The position numbers and the translations under genes were made by a program. DNA of 5,504 bases from Thermoplasmata archaeon (GTDB lineage: Archaea; Thermoplasmatota; Thermoplasmata; Thermoplasmatales; Thermoplasmataceae), in the NCBI GenBank assembly GCA_021790415.1, contig JAJYDZ010000149.1, positions 1-5,504 on the forward strand. The letters run 5' to 3'. Positions within the stretch are counted from its first letter, which is position 1. Every line of letters starts with the position of its first letter. Positions 5,041 through 5,504 of this stretch are shown one piece after another. Below the pieces are notes generated by a model. That model saw only the letters and a list, made by a program, of their open reading frames with translations. It searched no databases and was not told where the DNA came from.

Positions 5041-5504
5041 ATGGATCAGACACTTGAGAATATAATTGAGCTCGCCCATAGGACAAAGGAAAAATCACCA
5101 TCACAGGATTCAATGGAGGAACTGAAGAAAAGAGTTGCCGATATTGCAATTACTTCATTCGGTGCTTTTGATTCTGCACCGGTTCAGGTTGCAATGAAAT
5201 CACTTATTCCTTCATCAGGCAAGACCAATTCCACTGTTTTCTTCACCAGAACAAAAGTTTCTTCTGAAAATGCTGCATTTATCAATGGAACCATGACAAG
5301 ATACCTTGATTACAATGATACTTACCTTTCCAAAGAGGCCCTCCATCCATCAGATAATATACCTCCACTGATCGGCGCAGCAGAAAATGGAAACTATTCT
5401 GGAAATGACATTCTCAGGGCAGCATATGTTTCATACAATGTTGTATGTGCTCTTTCCGATGCAGTTTCCATCAGGGACAGGGGATGGGACCATGTAACTT
5501 ACAT
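5041..5504 (+). CDS. prpD: MmgE/PrpD family protein, probable 2-methylcitrate dehydratase (3' end cut by window)
   Basis: The frame is open from ATG 5041 to the window edge, giving 154 complete codons and two bases of the next; family members are usually about 450-500 aa, so about a third is visible. The segment at 85-97 (MTRYLDYNDTYLS) followed by HPSDNIPPLIGAAE starting at H102 is the hallmark of 2-methylcitrate dehydratase (PrpD), and RGWDHVTY at 147-154 is also typical. PrpD dehydrates 2-methylcitrate to 2-methyl-cis-aconitate in the methylcitrate route of propionyl-CoA oxidation. The MmgE/PrpD fold also includes cis-aconitate decarboxylases and uncharacterised members, so the exact reaction is likely rather than certain. 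The start is supported by a TATA box about 26 nt upstream; an ATG at 5031 is out of frame. No methylcitrate synthase or lyase is visible in the window, although they may lie downstream. Confidence 0.92.
   Translation, partial: MDQTLENIIELAHRTKEKSPSQDSMEELKKRVADIAITSFGAFDSAPVQVAMKSLIPSSGKTNSTVFFTRTKVSSENAAFINGTMTRYLDYNDTYLSKEALHPSDNIPPLIGAAENGNYSGNDILRAAYVSYNVVCALSDAVSIRDRGWDHVTY

Noticed and set aside
4779..5057. A + strand open frame of 92 codons spanning the helicase end and the following intergenic region
   Set aside because: It overlaps the helicase gene in another frame, starts within it, covers the TATA box of the prpD-like gene, and its product has no recognisable features. It is a frame shadow.
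1..5504. CRISPR array, tRNA or rRNA gene, insertion sequence, integrase or attachment site
   Set aside because: No regularly spaced repeats, cloverleaf-like or rRNA-like sequence, transposase motifs or long flanking repeats were seen. Almost the whole window is occupied by five same-strand genes.

Overview
The window looks like a chromosomal segment of an AT-rich archaeon, most plausibly a member of the Thermoplasmatales (Ferroplasma/Cuniculiplasma/Acidiplasma-like). The reasons are the gene types, the strong use of AGA/AGG for arginine, the near absence of bacterial-style Shine-Dalgarno sites, and TATA-like boxes about 26 nt upstream of start codons (leaderless-mRNA geometry). This assignment is an inference; there is no rRNA or other marker gene. 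All five genes are on the + strand and fill nearly the whole window.

Region 1 (18-3595) is a tightly packed trio. It begins with a fumarylacetoacetate-hydrolase (FAH) family enzyme with complete metal ligands. An unrecognised 293-aa protein follows, starting at a TTG that overlaps the end of the FAH gene by 11 nt. One base after that gene comes a 624-aa ATPase of the FtsK/HerA superfamily, closest in motif pattern to VirD4/TraG-like DNA-transfer ATPases. It carries a C-terminal region that looks like a PD-(D/E)XK nuclease fold with an ExE active-site variant. The last two genes look like a functional pair acting on DNA. The FAH gene is probably only a transcriptional neighbour.

Region 2 (3596-3706) is a 111-nt AT-rich promoter region holding several TATA-like boxes and two inverted repeats. 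The second repeat, a perfect 7-bp arm pair, lies immediately upstream of the next gene. Region 3 (3707-4957) is a complete DEAD-box RNA helicase with every canonical motif and a short basic Arg/Gly-rich tail. Region 4 (4958-5040) holds a T-tract and imperfect hairpin (possible terminator) and a well-placed TATA box. Region 5 (5041 to the window end) is the first 154 codons of a MmgE/PrpD family protein, probably 2-methylcitrate dehydratase, cut by the window edge.

The helicase and PrpD genes appear to be separate transcription units with no evident functional link to the upstream trio. The most interesting item is the unknown protein plus ATPase-nuclease pair, which resembles DNA-processing, DNA-transfer or HerA-type defence modules but cannot be assigned to a described system from sequence alone.
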